Assembly (NCBI RefSeq): GCF_002272865.1
Contig: NZ_MLAP01000002.1
Location: 160,777 to 224,776, forward strand
Direction of reading: 5' to 3'
DNA: 64,000 bases
Source of the DNA: Helicobacter sp. 12S02634-8
Lineage (GTDB): Bacteria > Campylobacterota > Campylobacteria > Campylobacterales > Helicobacteraceae
Made by a program: the position numbers and the translations under genes. The notes beneath the pieces are model-generated. The model was not told where the DNA came from and did no database searches. It was given only the letters and a program-made list of their open reading frames with translations. The first letter of the stretch is position 1. Each line of letters opens with the position of its first letter. This document shows, piece after piece, positions 18,699 to 27,498 of this stretch.

Positions 18699-19877
18699 AT
18701 GACCCATAGCCCCCATTATGCTAGAAAACGGACTTATTTATTCCCTTTTTTGGCTACTCTTGTGTTTTTGCTCTTCCATCTATTGGTTTATTGGGGGCTT
18801 TTGGTGACATCAAGCCCTTTTGTCGGCGTCCAAAATGCTCTAAAAATCTTTATATGCCTCAATTTCTTAGCCACTGCTTGTTATATATTTTTCAGACAAT
18901 CCCCCATCATTCCCCAATGGCTCTATCTCCTGCTCTCTATTTCTGTGGGCGTGATTTTTTCACTCTTTGTATTCATGATTTTTTATCAGTTTTTAGCTCT
19001 TTTGGGGCGATGGATCATTAGCAGTGAGCAAGTTAGCCAAGTTAGCAATGGAAAAGAAAATATTTATTTGGGATATTTGCAACTCATTATCATTGCTTTA
19101 TCCATGATTTATGTCATCTATGGGATCTATAAAGGCCGTGCGCGACCATTTTTACAAAAAATCACCCTGCCAATTCCGCACCTAAAAATCCCCCTAAAAG
19201 TCATACAACTCAGTGATATCCATATCGGCAAGCTAATGCAAAAGCCCCATATCTGCCAAATTGTCCAAATGGTTAATGAACAAAAGCCCGATATTATCGT
19301 GCTTACAGGCGATATTATCGACACCTATGCACACAATGCTTGTGCTGCCCTCCAAGCGCTCAAAGACCTCCAAGCAGTTTATGGGGTTTATTATGTGCTG
19401 GGTAATCACGAATACTTCTATGACACGCCCAATATCATCGAACAAATCCAAACACTGGGCTTCCACACACTCATCAATCAAAACATCACAATATCCCAAG
19501 ACAACACCCCCCTCATCACCATCATAGGCCTTGCAGATCTGATGGGAGAGCGTATGGATTACTTGCCCCCTGATATCCATCAAGCCTTTGATGGTATCAA
19601 CACTTCTTTGCCTACAATCCTGCTCTCCCACCAGCCAAAAATCATCAAAAAACTCCAAGACAAAGCCATCAATCTCATTTTGAGCGGCCACACCCACGGG
19701 GGTCAATTATCTCCCTTTGGTCTTGCTGTGCTTTTAGACCAGCCCTTTTTGATGGGATTACACAAACTCTGTGAAGACCAATATCTCTATATCAACCAAG
19801 GCACAGGATTTTGGGGGCCACCAATGCGTGTAGGGACACGCGCAGAAATCACTTCTATCCAGCTCTTGCCAAAGTGA
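18699..19877 (+). CDS. Membrane-bound metallophosphoesterase (YaeI/YkuE-like)
   Basis: The 392-residue protein has four or five N-terminal transmembrane helices (about residues 10-145), then a calcineurin-like domain. That domain carries the metal-binding motifs LSDIHIGKL (about 172-180), GDIID (about 204-208), GNHEYF (about 236-241), and SGHTHGGQLSPFG (about 329-341). Related soluble-domain enzymes hydrolyse UDP-diacylglucosamine or other phosphodiesters at the membrane surface. The substrate here is not predictable. It stands alone between two genes of opposite strand. Confidence 0.88.
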   Translation: MTHSPHYARKRTYLFPFLATLVFLLFHLLVYWGLLVTSSPFVGVQNALKIFICLNFLATACYIFFRQSPIIPQWLYLLLSISVGVIFSLFVFMIFYQFLALLGRWIISSEQVSQVSNGKENIYLGYLQLIIIALSMIYVIYGIYKGRARPFLQKITLPIPHLKIPLKVIQLSDIHIGKLMQKPHICQIVQMVNEQKPDIIVLTGDIIDTYAHNACAALQALKDLQAVYGVYYVLGNHEYFYDTPNIIEQIQTLGFHTLINQNITISQDNTPLITIIGLADLMGERMDYLPPDIHQAFDGINTSLPTILLSHQPKIIKKLQDKAINLILSGHTHGGQLSPFGLAVLLDQPFLMGLHKLCEDQYLYINQGTGFWGPPMRVGTRAEITSIQLLPK

Positions 19878-20014
19878 TTGGAGTAGAAAGATCATAAAGC
19901 ACCAAAAGAGGGGCTAAAGGGATTAAGGGGGTCAAAAAGGCTAAAAAGGGTGGCAAAAAGAGCCAAAAAGAATTAAAAGAGGGTAAAAGATGTCAAAAAA
20001 GAGGGGGGCGTGGA
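19878..20014. other. Purine-rich convergent intergenic spacer
   Basis: The plus strand is very rich in A and G, with runs of G at 19910-19913, 19919-19921, 19927-19931 and 19948-19950. No hairpin terminator for either flanking gene is obvious and no gene is seen. Confidence 0.4.
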
Positions 20015-21337
20015 TTATTCTTTGATAATCTCTAGAGCCTTTAAAAAGCTCAGACCATCAAGCTGCATGCCTGAAGTCATATTTTTGAGCGTGATGGTTT
20101 GTGTCTTGAATTCATCTTCGCCAATCACCACCACAAATTCATGCCCCTTGCAATCAGCATAACTGAATTGCTTTTTGAGTTTATTGACTTCAGGATAAAC
20201 CTCAGTGGCAACTTTACTGCGTCTAAACGACTCTGCGAGCTTATAAGCAAAGCCAAAATACATCTCACGCATGCAAATAATCAAAATGCGCGCACTTGTA
20301 GATTTCGCACTCAAAAGCCCCAATTCCTCTAGCCCCGCCAAAAGCCGATCGATCCCTATGGACGCCCCCACACCACTCATATTTTCCTTAGAAAATGTGC
20401 GTGTCAAATTATCATATCTGCCCCCCGAACACACGCTCCCTAGGTTCTTCAAGCGATTGAGTGTCGTTTCATACACAATCCCTGTATAATACCCCAACCC
20501 TCTAGCAATCGAAAAATTCACACGATAAGTATCCCGATCCATCTCTAAACCTGAGAGGATTTCAAAAAGTCTTTCTAACTCTTCAATGCCCTTTTTAAGC
20601 TCTGTATTCCAGTCTTTGAGATGATTGATTTCAGCAAAAAACTCTTCAGCAGCACCGATTTGCTTGATACTCATCGCCTCAAGCAAGCCCTCGATTTTCT
20701 TATCAGGGAGGCAAAGTTCTTTTTTGAGCTCAGCGCACACGCCCTCTTTGCCTATTTTATCGAGTTTATCGATAATCCTTAAAGTCGCTTCAATCCCCTT
20801 AGAATCGGTGATACCAAAGTATTTACAAATCCCATTTAAAATATCTCTATGGTTGAGCCAAATAGTGAATTCTTCGATATTCAAAGCGACCATAGAAGCA
20901 TACACAACTTGGACAATCTCTGCATCACAAGCAATGCACTGACTCCCGATAAAATCAAAATCACATTGCGTGAATTCGCGGTATCGCCCTCTTTGTGCAC
21001 GCTCCCCACGAAAAACATTACCAATCACATAGCGCTTAAAGGGCAAGCCCACTTCATTGTGGTATTGTGAGATGAATCGTGCTAAAGGCACGGTCTGGTC
21101 AAATCGCAAAGCCACATCTCTGCTGCCGTGGTCTTTGAAACAATAGAGTTCTTTTTGGATCTCTTCACTCCCTTGCTTGATGAGAATATCAGCATATTCA
21201 AGATGGGGGGTTTCAATGGGGACAAAACCAAAACTTTCAAATACCTGCGATACCTTGGCGAGCAGCTTTGCCTTTGCCATTGCTTCTTTGGGCAATCTAT
21301 CTTTGAAACCACTTAAAGTTCTAGGAACAACCAACAT
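20015..21337 (-). CDS. hisS: Histidyl-tRNA synthetase HisRS
   Basis: This class II synthetase charges tRNA-His. The 440-residue protein has motif 2 ([18 protein letters not shown], about 114-131), the HisRS signature [11 protein letters not shown] (about 287-297) and the GGRYDNL motif (about 310-316). The anticodon-binding domain follows at the C-terminus. The ATG at 21337 gives [16 protein letters not shown], a normal start. It is near waaF, as HP1190 and HP1191 are in H. pylori. Confidence 0.96.
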   Translation of the reverse strand: MLVVPRTLSGFKDRLPKEAMAKAKLLAKVSQVFESFGFVPIETPHLEYADILIKQGSEEIQKELYCFKDHGSRDVALRFDQTVPLARFISQYHNEVGLPFKRYVIGNVFRGERAQRGRYREFTQCDFDFIGSQCIACDAEIVQVVYASMVALNIEEFTIWLNHRDILNGICKYFGITDSKGIEATLRIIDKLDKIGKEGVCAELKKELCLPDKKIEGLLEAMSIKQIGAAEEFFAEINHLKDWNTELKKGIEELERLFEILSGLEMDRDTYRVNFSIARGLGYYTGIVYETTLNRLKNLGSVCSGGRYDNLTRTFSKENMSGVGASIGIDRLLAGLEELGLLSAKSTSARILIICMREMYFGFAYKLAESFRRSKVATEVYPEVNKLKKQFSYADCKGHEFVVVIGEDEFKTQTITLKNMTSGMQLDGLSFLKALEIIKE

Positions 21338-21482
21338 ATTTTTCTCCAGATTTTAGCCTGCACAGCTTGAATTTGGCTCATCAGACATTCCAATCCATCA
21401 CAACGATTGATAAATCCCGTATCGCCCTAAATAGTGTAATTTTCTCAATTAAAGGTTAATATGTCAAATCAATCAAGAAGAA

Positions 21483-21510
21483 AAAAAGGAGGGGGGCTTT
21501 ACACCCCCTT
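21483..21510 (-). terminator. Rho-independent terminator downstream of the cupin gene
   Basis: On the minus strand an AGGGGG arm, a short loop and a CCCCCCT arm form a hairpin followed by CC and a run of seven T. It sits 58 bases after the cupin stop codon, ideal for ending that transcript before hisS. Confidence 0.75.
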
Positions 21511-21567
21511 GTTTTGAATATCAATGCAGAATCAATAAAATCAATCAATCATTAAGTCCATGCACCC

Positions 21568-21900
21568 TTAGCGTTTGGCCGCATCGATCACGCGATTTTG
21601 GTGGTCGCTTTTATGCAAGCTCAGTCTGACAATCGCATTACTCAAGGCAGTTAGAGAGTGGGGCACGTTAGGTTTCAAGCTCACTAAATCCAATCGCCCC
21701 ATTTTGATCGCTTCTCCATTGACTTCAAATGTAATCTCGCCCTCAAGCACTTGCACGATGATAGGGGCAGGGGCACTATGCTCTTTCATCACAGCGCCTT
21801 TTGCCATAGTGATTCTAATTTCTTTTGTGAAGTCAGTTTCGCAGAGTAAAGTGGGTTTCACGCCCTCAAAAGTTTCTGTAGTAAAAATAATTTTTTCCAT
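21568..21900 (-). CDS. Small cupin-domain protein
   Basis: This 110-residue single-domain cupin has metal-binding-type residues in MKEHSAPAPIIVQVLEGE (about 35-52) and SLKPNVPHSLTA (about 73-84). The first cupin motif is abbreviated but keeps a His and a Glu, and the second keeps a His. Small cupins of this kind are widespread, and their substrates are rarely known. It is monocistronic, with its own -10 element upstream and a terminator downstream. Confidence 0.8.
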   Translation of the reverse strand: MEKIIFTTETFEGVKPTLLCETDFTKEIRITMAKGAVMKEHSAPAPIIVQVLEGEITFEVNGEAIKMGRLDLVSLKPNVPHSLTALSNAIVRLSLHKSDHQNRVIDAAKR

Positions 21901-21931
21901 ATAAATCCTTAGTTTTAGTTAATGCCAAAAA

Positions 21932-21937
21932 ATTATA
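21932..21937 (-). promoter_or_regulatory. Putative cupin promoter -10 element
   Basis: The minus strand reads TGTTATAAT, an extended -10 box, about 31 bases before the cupin ATG at 21900. Confidence 0.55.
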
Positions 21938-22101
21938 ACAAACAATGGTAAAATTAATTTCCAAAACTCACCTAAAATCACGCCCCCAAAAGCCATAAAA
22001 AGCTAAAGCAAAGCGATATAGCGAGGTGGGGTGGAGGTGGGGTGGAGGAGGGGCGATGGTAGAGTGATGATAAAAGAGTTTATAAATCCAAAAGGTCTTT
22101 G

Positions 22102-23136
22102 ATGAAAATCTTGCTGCGTTTGCCAAATTGGCTCGGAGATGGGGTGATGGCAACTCCAATGCTTGAGCTCCTCAAAGAGGCTTTTCCACAGGCTTCATTG
22201 AGTATCATAGCCCCAGCTGTCGTGGGGGCTTTGTTTGAGAAAGATACGCGTATCCAAGCATTTTTTATCGATGACACCAAAAACAGCAAAAGTAGGCTCC
22301 TTGCGACCTATCAACTGGCTAAAAAAATCGGCAAGCACGATATAGCAATCACTCTAACCAATAATTTTTATGCAGCTCTTTTGCTCCTTTGGACACAAAG
22401 CCCCATCAGAATAGGCTATGCAAAAAACTTACGCTCACTCTGTCTGACCCACGCCTTAAAACCTTTGAAAAAAGTCCATCAGGTGCTTGCTTATTGCAAT
22501 CTCTTGACCCCTATCTATGGGCAATCCCTAGACCAAATCTCTCACAATGTCCCAAATCTCAAGCTCCACTTCCCCACACACAAGCACTATTCTGATAAAA
22601 TCAGAATAGGTATCAATCCGGGTGGGGCTTATGGCAGTGCAAAAAGATGGCTCAAAGAATATTTTGTCGAAACAATCTTATATCTGATACAAAAAGACTA
22701 TGAAGTCATCTTGTTTGGCAACCACAATGACGCAAAAGACGCTGCTGCAATGATTGAAGCTGTCAAAAAATTTCCCTTGCCACAAGAAGTTTTTGATCAT
22801 ATCACCGATCTCACCGGAAAAACAACTATCTCCACGCTCATCACAGAGCTTGCCAGATTGGATTTATTCATCACCAACGATAGTGGCCCCATGCATATTG
22901 CAAGCGCACTGCAAATCCCACTGATTGCTATATTTGGCCCTACCAACGCACAAGAAACTGCCCCGTGGAAACATCAAGGGGCTTTGATTTTGAATAAAAA
23001 CCTCAAATGTGCACCTTGCAAAAAACGTATCTGCCCCCTTGGGCACCATAATTGTATGAAACTCATCACGCCCGATGAAGTCATCACCCAAATCGACCAA
23101 CTACTCACAAGGAGCCCTGTATGCAAATCGACTTAA
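22102..23136 (+). CDS. waaF: ADP-heptose:LPS heptosyltransferase II (WaaF/RfaF)
   Basis: WaaF adds the second heptose to the lipopolysaccharide inner core on the cytoplasmic face of the inner membrane. I start at ATG 22102 with AAAAGG six bases upstream (a TTG precedes it directly). The 344-residue GT9-family enzyme has LPNWLGDGVMATPML (about 6-20), GINPGGAYGSAKRW (about 172-185) and TNDSGPMHIASALQIPLIAIFGPTN (about 257-281). A C-terminal cysteine cluster (CAPCKKRICPLGHHNC) is typical of heptosyltransferase II. It overlaps the next gene by 16 bases. Confidence 0.93.
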   Translation: MKILLRLPNWLGDGVMATPMLELLKEAFPQASLSIIAPAVVGALFEKDTRIQAFFIDDTKNSKSRLLATYQLAKKIGKHDIAITLTNNFYAALLLLWTQSPIRIGYAKNLRSLCLTHALKPLKKVHQVLAYCNLLTPIYGQSLDQISHNVPNLKLHFPTHKHYSDKIRIGINPGGAYGSAKRWLKEYFVETILYLIQKDYEVILFGNHNDAKDAAAMIEAVKKFPLPQEVFDHITDLTGKTTISTLITELARLDLFITNDSGPMHIASALQIPLIAIFGPTNAQETAPWKHQGALILNKNLKCAPCKKRICPLGHHNCMKLITPDEVITQIDQLLTRSPVCKST

Positions 23137-23705
23137 ACACCTCAAGCCCCTTGATGCAATACAAAATACTCAGCAATGCCCTCACCCCAAGACCCATCGC
23201 TTGGATCAGCACCACCAGCCCTCAAGGTGTCATCAATCTAGCACCTTTTAGCTTCTTTGGCCCTATCAGCTCTGATCCTATCATTCTCTCTGTGTGCTTG
23301 ACCCCCAAAAGCGATGGCACTCCTAAAGACACACTCAAAAATATCCTAGAAACCAAAAAAGCGACTATTTGTATGTGTGATGAAAAAAACCTCAAAGCCC
23401 TCCATCAGACATCTGCAGAGCTAGAATATGAAAAAAGTGAAGCCATAGCCTTTCAAATCGAACTTGCCCTCATCGAAGCCAACTACCCTCCGATAGCACA
23501 AGGGAGTCTGTTGGCGTTTATGTGCGAGCTTTATGATGTGCTAGAGATTTCTCAAAGCTCTAAAACCATCTTGCTAGAGGCCAAAAAATGCTTTATCGAT
23601 GACACAATCTATCGCCCTGATTTGAATTTCACGCTCAAAAATATTGGCCGCAATGGCAAATATTACCAACCCGCAAGCACATTGCTTGACCCCAAAAGCC
23701 TATAA
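23121..23705 (+). CDS. Flavin reductase-like FMN-binding split-barrel protein
   Basis: The 194-residue protein has the flavin-reductase-like pattern ALTPRPIAWISTTSPQGVINLAPFSFFGPIS (about 19-49), where TPRPIAWIST and NLAPFSFF bind FMN. Family members reduce flavins or act as small flavoproteins of unknown electron acceptor. AAGGAG lies seven bases before the ATG and the gene begins inside waaF. It is therefore probably expressed with waaF, although I see no mechanistic link between them. Confidence 0.85.
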   Translation: MQIDLNTSSPLMQYKILSNALTPRPIAWISTTSPQGVINLAPFSFFGPISSDPIILSVCLTPKSDGTPKDTLKNILETKKATICMCDEKNLKALHQTSAELEYEKSEAIAFQIELALIEANYPPIAQGSLLAFMCELYDVLEISQSSKTILLEAKKCFIDDTIYRPDLNFTLKNIGRNGKYYQPASTLLDPKSL

Positions 23706-23718
23706 ATCCCACCATTGA

Positions 23719-24168
23719 TTATGCGACAATCCCGCCTTTAGAAGCATAATCAATCACAGCAAGCTTCTGGATAAGCTCGCTAATGAGTCCGCGCATTTCT
23801 AAACTCAAGCGGTCTGTTTGGGCTATTTGATTGAACGCATCCAAACTCAGCTTAGGACTATGGGAAGCCAAAAAATCTGCAGCCATCATCATATCGCTAT
23901 CGATAATATTTTCATCTTTAAGCATTTGGGCCATCGACATAAAAGTATCTGTATCTTTGAGCCCTCCTTTTGCCTTGTCTTTGATCTCTAAAATCTGCAA
24001 ATACTCCCTTGAGGGGCTAAAAACATCTTGGATATTTCCTAGGGCTTGGAGAGAGGGGTGGGTAGAGGTATCATCAGAGGGCAAGGTATCAAAGATAAAC
24101 GAGGGCTTGGGAGTGATATTTTGAGAGAAAGCACTCTGCAAATTTATGGGCGTTTTTGAGATTTCCAT
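23719..24168 (-). CDS. Uncharacterised 149-residue protein
   Basis: The first 55 residues are low-complexity and polar. The rest is predicted helical (SMAQMLKDENIIDSDMMMAA and LSLEMRGLISELIQKLAVID). There is no signal peptide or membrane segment. A comparison with flagellar hook-length or FlgJ-type rod proteins came to mind from the size and helical C-terminus, but I cannot support it. It is the last gene of the leftward block that also holds the TerB-like and large unknown proteins, separated by about 56 bases. Confidence 0.6.
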   Translation of the reverse strand: MEISKTPINLQSAFSQNITPKPSFIFDTLPSDDTSTHPSLQALGNIQDVFSPSREYLQILEIKDKAKGGLKDTDTFMSMAQMLKDENIIDSDMMMAADFLASHSPKLSLDAFNQIAQTDRLSLEMRGLISELIQKLAVIDYASKGGIVA

Positions 24169-24224
24169 CTGCTCTCCTTGATAAACCTGATAGCAATATC
24201 AAGAAATGAGCAAAAATCATACCA

Positions 24225-25043
24225 TCATAAAGCACCTTGTGGTTTGCTCAAAAATTCAAAAGCTAAAGTGAGCTGACGCAAATCGATAAAAATCCCTGTT
24301 GCAAGGCTTTTGTTGAGATTTTTTGTATCTAAAATATTTAGCTCACGCTCTGCTATCAATGTCTGGAATTTCTCAAGCACCACCTCAGGCAAAGCCCCCT
24401 CTTGGACGCCTAAAATCTTATGTGCCAAAGAATTATCCATAGCTATCTCTGCTTGATTTTGGATAGAAAAATCATCATAGATTTTATTAAAATCTTCATT
24501 GCTTAGCTCCAAAAATGCGGCCACATCGATGATATTTTCTTTATCTGTATCGCTCAATGTCCCTGAAATATAGCAAAGTGCAAATAAAAACTCCACAAAT
24601 TTCAATCGCTTTTTATATTCGCCATAGGTGGCTTGGAGCAAGTCTTTGCAAAGCTGCTCTAGGTCTGTATTTTCTGAAGAAGCATAGATTTCTTTGAGGT
24701 CAGAGATCATACTATTTGCTCCATTAGCATACGCACGCATTGAGGCAAATAGGCCATCTATCATCGCTGCTTGTGCTGTTTGTATTGGAGTTTGCGCTAT
24801 CGAGTTAGCACCTTTGCTTGGAGTGATTTTAGATACAATCGCTGCCATAATGCCAAATTCACTCTTTTTTATCTTATCGAGTGGATTGGCTTGGACATAG
24901 GGATCTTGAGAGATGTCATATTCTTCAATTTTGATATTTGTATCTCTTGATTGGGGAGTGATGGGGTTTTTTAGGTATTCTTGTAATGTGATATAGAGAT
25001 AATAAACAACGACACCTGCTAGTATTAATAAAATGATTTCCAT
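24225..25043 (-). CDS. Membrane-anchored protein with TerB-like helical domain
   Basis: The 272-residue protein has an N-terminal membrane anchor (MEIILLILAGVVVYYLYITL). A linker and a helical domain with TerB-like acidic spacing follow (FLFALCYISGTLSDTDKENIIDVAAFLELSNEDF, about residues 149-182). TerB/DjlA N-terminal-type domains are four-helix bundles with metal-binding acidic residues, sometimes linked to stress responses. No DnaJ domain or tellurite genes are present. It lies nine bases after the next small gene and probably belongs to the same operon. Confidence 0.7.
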   Translation of the reverse strand: MEIILLILAGVVVYYLYITLQEYLKNPITPQSRDTNIKIEEYDISQDPYVQANPLDKIKKSEFGIMAAIVSKITPSKGANSIAQTPIQTAQAAMIDGLFASMRAYANGANSMISDLKEIYASSENTDLEQLCKDLLQATYGEYKKRLKFVEFLFALCYISGTLSDTDKENIIDVAAFLELSNEDFNKIYDDFSIQNQAEIAMDNSLAHKILGVQEGALPEVVLEKFQTLIAERELNILDTKNLNKSLATGIFIDLRQLTLAFEFLSKPQGAL

Positions 25044-25052
25044 ATCTCTCCT

Positions 25053-25364
25053 TTAGTGGTTTCTGAGGTGGTTTTTCAACTCCCTCTTCCTGCGTTCCTC
25101 TCGCTCCTTGCTTGCCTTATGCAAACGGAGTTCTTCTTCTTTTTGCTTGGCTTCAAGTGCTAGCTTGCGTTCGCGCTTTTTCTTGATCTGCTGCATATAG
25201 TCCTCTCGCTTTTGGGGGGATTGGAAAGAAATGGGCTGCATCAGCAAAATAAACAGCACAAAAGCAAACAAAATCAATGCCACCACAGCAGAATTTTCTC
25301 CGCCTATATGATACCAAATACCCCCAATCAGCGAAGCTATCAAGAATTTTAAAAAACCTTTCAT
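25053..25364 (-). CDS. Small membrane protein with long charged C-terminal helix
   Basis: The chosen ATG at 25364 has AAGG eight bases upstream and gives 103 residues. A TTG further up (25406) would add a hydrophilic stretch before a second Met. Two hydrophobic segments (about residues 2-17 and 26-43) are followed by a strongly charged Lys/Glu/Arg helix from about residue 50 to the end, probably a cytoplasmic coiled coil. I do not recognise a family. Confidence 0.65.
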   Translation of the reverse strand: MKGFLKFLIASLIGGIWYHIGGENSAVVALILFAFVLFILLMQPISFQSPQKREDYMQQIKKKRERKLALEAKQKEEELRLHKASKEREERRKRELKNHLRNH

Positions 25365-25406
25365 CAACAACCTTGATTCTTGAGTCAATTTTATGGTTTG
25401 TATCAA

Positions 25407-26945
25407 TTATATAAAATTAACCTTATTTTTATGCAAATGCAAGCCGATTTTTTTCAAATCTTTTTCACCGAGCGCGAGCAAAACAACTTGAGGCAAAAAC
25501 AAAGTCGGGGTGGGAATCAAGTCCCTTTTATAGAGCTTGGCAGTCTTTTTAGCGTGGGTATCAAACACCTCAAACTGCCCCATAGAAGCACTCATGATAA
25601 AATCAACACCCCGATCGATCCCCTCATATAAAATCGCCCCTGATTGCTTGAGGGCTGAGTCGGGATTGACTGCAAACAGATGGGCATAAGACTCATTTTG
25701 TAATGGCATTTCATAGCGTTTGAGTGCGATTTTTTTAAAAATCTCTCCATAGCAGACTTCTTGTTCTTCTAGCTTTGAAGAGCCCTTGAAAAATATCGTG
25801 CTAAAGCCATCAAAAGACTGCGAAACTTCCCATTGCAAGGTATCTGCAATCAATGCATTGAGATATGCTATCTGTATATTTTCTTCATAAACTAGCCCAT
25901 ATCGCGCTAGAGATTGATTGATTTTATCACGCAAAGATTGATCTGTATCTAAGGTCTTTTTAGCCTGCAACACATTAGCATAAGCATCGCGATCACACAG
26001 CAGCAAAGTCGTGTTATTTTTGTGCGCAAGTGCCATATTATAAGCATTAGCGAGTAAAAATTTTTCAGGATCACAAAAACTCCCCCAATACCCCCCATCA
26101 TAACAAAAATCCAAACGCACGCCCATCAATCCCATCTTTTCAAGCCATGCAGCAGCGCTGATAAGCAGAGGTTCAAAATTCCATTTTTTATCATAACCAC
26201 TAAAGAGCGCATAGGTGCCATTTTGTGCCTTTATGGGCTCAATAGTTGGGGCTGTGGTTGGGAATTGGAATTTGTTTTGAATATCTTTAGAAAAATCCAC
26301 CCAACCACTTCCTGCAAAAGGGCATTTAGAAACTTGTGTGAGCATTTTTTGCATACCAAATATTTCTTGGTCGATACTCTCATCTTTAGGATAGACAAAA
26401 TCAGCCACGCTCACAAAATTCATCACGCCATTTTTGGGATCTGACACGCTCTCGAGCAAACGTTTGATTTGATTGGGGTGGCGAGTAAATAGCCATTTGA
26501 CATACAAGAAAAAGCCATCGCCAAAATAATCGGGGTTTTTTTGTGGGGAGATAAAGTTGATATTGATAAATTTTGAAAGCTCAGCCTTTTCTTTCGAGGT
26601 CAAAAATTCCCCACTTTTCATAAAAGAACGATAAAAATTCAAGGCTTCTTGAGAGTTAATTAGCAAGTCTTTGAGGGCATATCGGATTGAGATAGGCTCT
26701 AACACCCACTCTTTACCAAATCGCCCGACCAACTCCGTGATTGTGCGATTGCTAAAAACAGCTATGTTGTTGATCTTTAAAGCAATGCTAGTGTCATAGG
26801 ATAAATCTCTCAAAGGCAATGCTTGCAAGACTTCAGAGAGCAGAGTATTGTCTTGATATTCAAAAACACATTTTTCATAAAAAGGATTGTAGTCTTTTTG
26901 GGCATCAAATCTAAAAACACTCAATGCAAGCTTACAGACACTCAT
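25407..26945 (-). CDS. Uncharacterised 512-residue protein with SdhB/FrdB-like N-terminus
   Basis: The first 60 residues (ALSVFRFDAQKDYNPFYEKC then VFEYQDNTLLSEVLQALPLR) resemble the beta-grasp N-terminal part of succinate/fumarate reductase iron-sulphur subunits. The cysteine clusters needed for iron-sulphur ligation are absent, so it is unlikely to carry a cluster there. Similar proteins are found in Campylobacterota under a domain-of-unknown-function label (I recall DUF5644). No signal peptide is seen. AAGGGG lies eight bases before the ATG. The role is unknown. Confidence 0.75.
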   Translation of the reverse strand: MSVCKLALSVFRFDAQKDYNPFYEKCVFEYQDNTLLSEVLQALPLRDLSYDTSIALKINNIAVFSNRTITELVGRFGKEWVLEPISIRYALKDLLINSQEALNFYRSFMKSGEFLTSKEKAELSKFININFISPQKNPDYFGDGFFLYVKWLFTRHPNQIKRLLESVSDPKNGVMNFVSVADFVYPKDESIDQEIFGMQKMLTQVSKCPFAGSGWVDFSKDIQNKFQFPTTAPTIEPIKAQNGTYALFSGYDKKWNFEPLLISAAAWLEKMGLMGVRLDFCYDGGYWGSFCDPEKFLLANAYNMALAHKNNTTLLLCDRDAYANVLQAKKTLDTDQSLRDKINQSLARYGLVYEENIQIAYLNALIADTLQWEVSQSFDGFSTIFFKGSSKLEEQEVCYGEIFKKIALKRYEMPLQNESYAHLFAVNPDSALKQSGAILYEGIDRGVDFIMSASMGQFEVFDTHAKKTAKLYKRDLIPTPTLFLPQVVLLALGEKDLKKIGLHLHKNKVNFI

Positions 26946-27018
26946 TTAACGACCCCTTATTTTCGGCTTTGAATCTTGATTTTAACACAAAACTAAAAAT
27001 ATTCATTACTTTATGCTT

Positions 27019-27498
27019 TCAATTGTTTTTGTTTTTTTCATTTTTTTTCAATGTTTTGATGGTTTCTTGATTGCGTGGATTGGATAAAATCGCCTCTATG
27101 GAGTCTTGCATGGCCTCTTTTATGGGATTCCCAAAAATCTGCGCGATATCACAACGATGGAAAAGCACTGCATCATCGCCCTTTTTATCCTTGATAGCAA
27201 TCTGGATAATCCCCTCTAAGCGCACTGCAACCACACTAGCAATATTATCACTCCCAAAGCCTGCTTCAAAGGTGATTTTATCCCCAAAAACCTCCAAACT
27301 CTCCAAAGTATAGCCCGCAAGGACAAACAACACAAAAGGGCCAAATTTTGCAAAAATCTCACGGGGCAACAAAGGCTCAAAGCCCACGCTCTCAAGATCG
27401 CATAAAATACAAAAATTCAGATCATTAGCAACCAAAAATTTTATATTTTCTAAACAATACTTGTTGCTTAGCTGTGTGTATTGATCTGTGATATGCAT
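27019..27498 (-). CDS. Conserved protein coupled to oligoendopeptidase F
   Basis: This is a 159-residue soluble protein with no signal peptide, starting at ATG 27498, which overlaps the pepF TGA by one base. GGAGG lies five bases upstream. A mixed alpha/beta pattern (LNFCILCDLESVGFEPLLP, EAGFGSDNIASVVAVRLEGI) is visible, then a Lys/Asn-rich tail. The coupling to pepF suggests a related role, but no enzymatic motif is visible and I cannot name the family. Confidence 0.7.
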   Translation of the reverse strand: MHITDQYTQLSNKYCLENIKFLVANDLNFCILCDLESVGFEPLLPREIFAKFGPFVLFVLAGYTLESLEVFGDKITFEAGFGSDNIASVVAVRLEGIIQIAIKDKKGDDAVLFHRCDIAQIFGNPIKEAMQDSIEAILSNPRNQETIKTLKKNEKNKNN

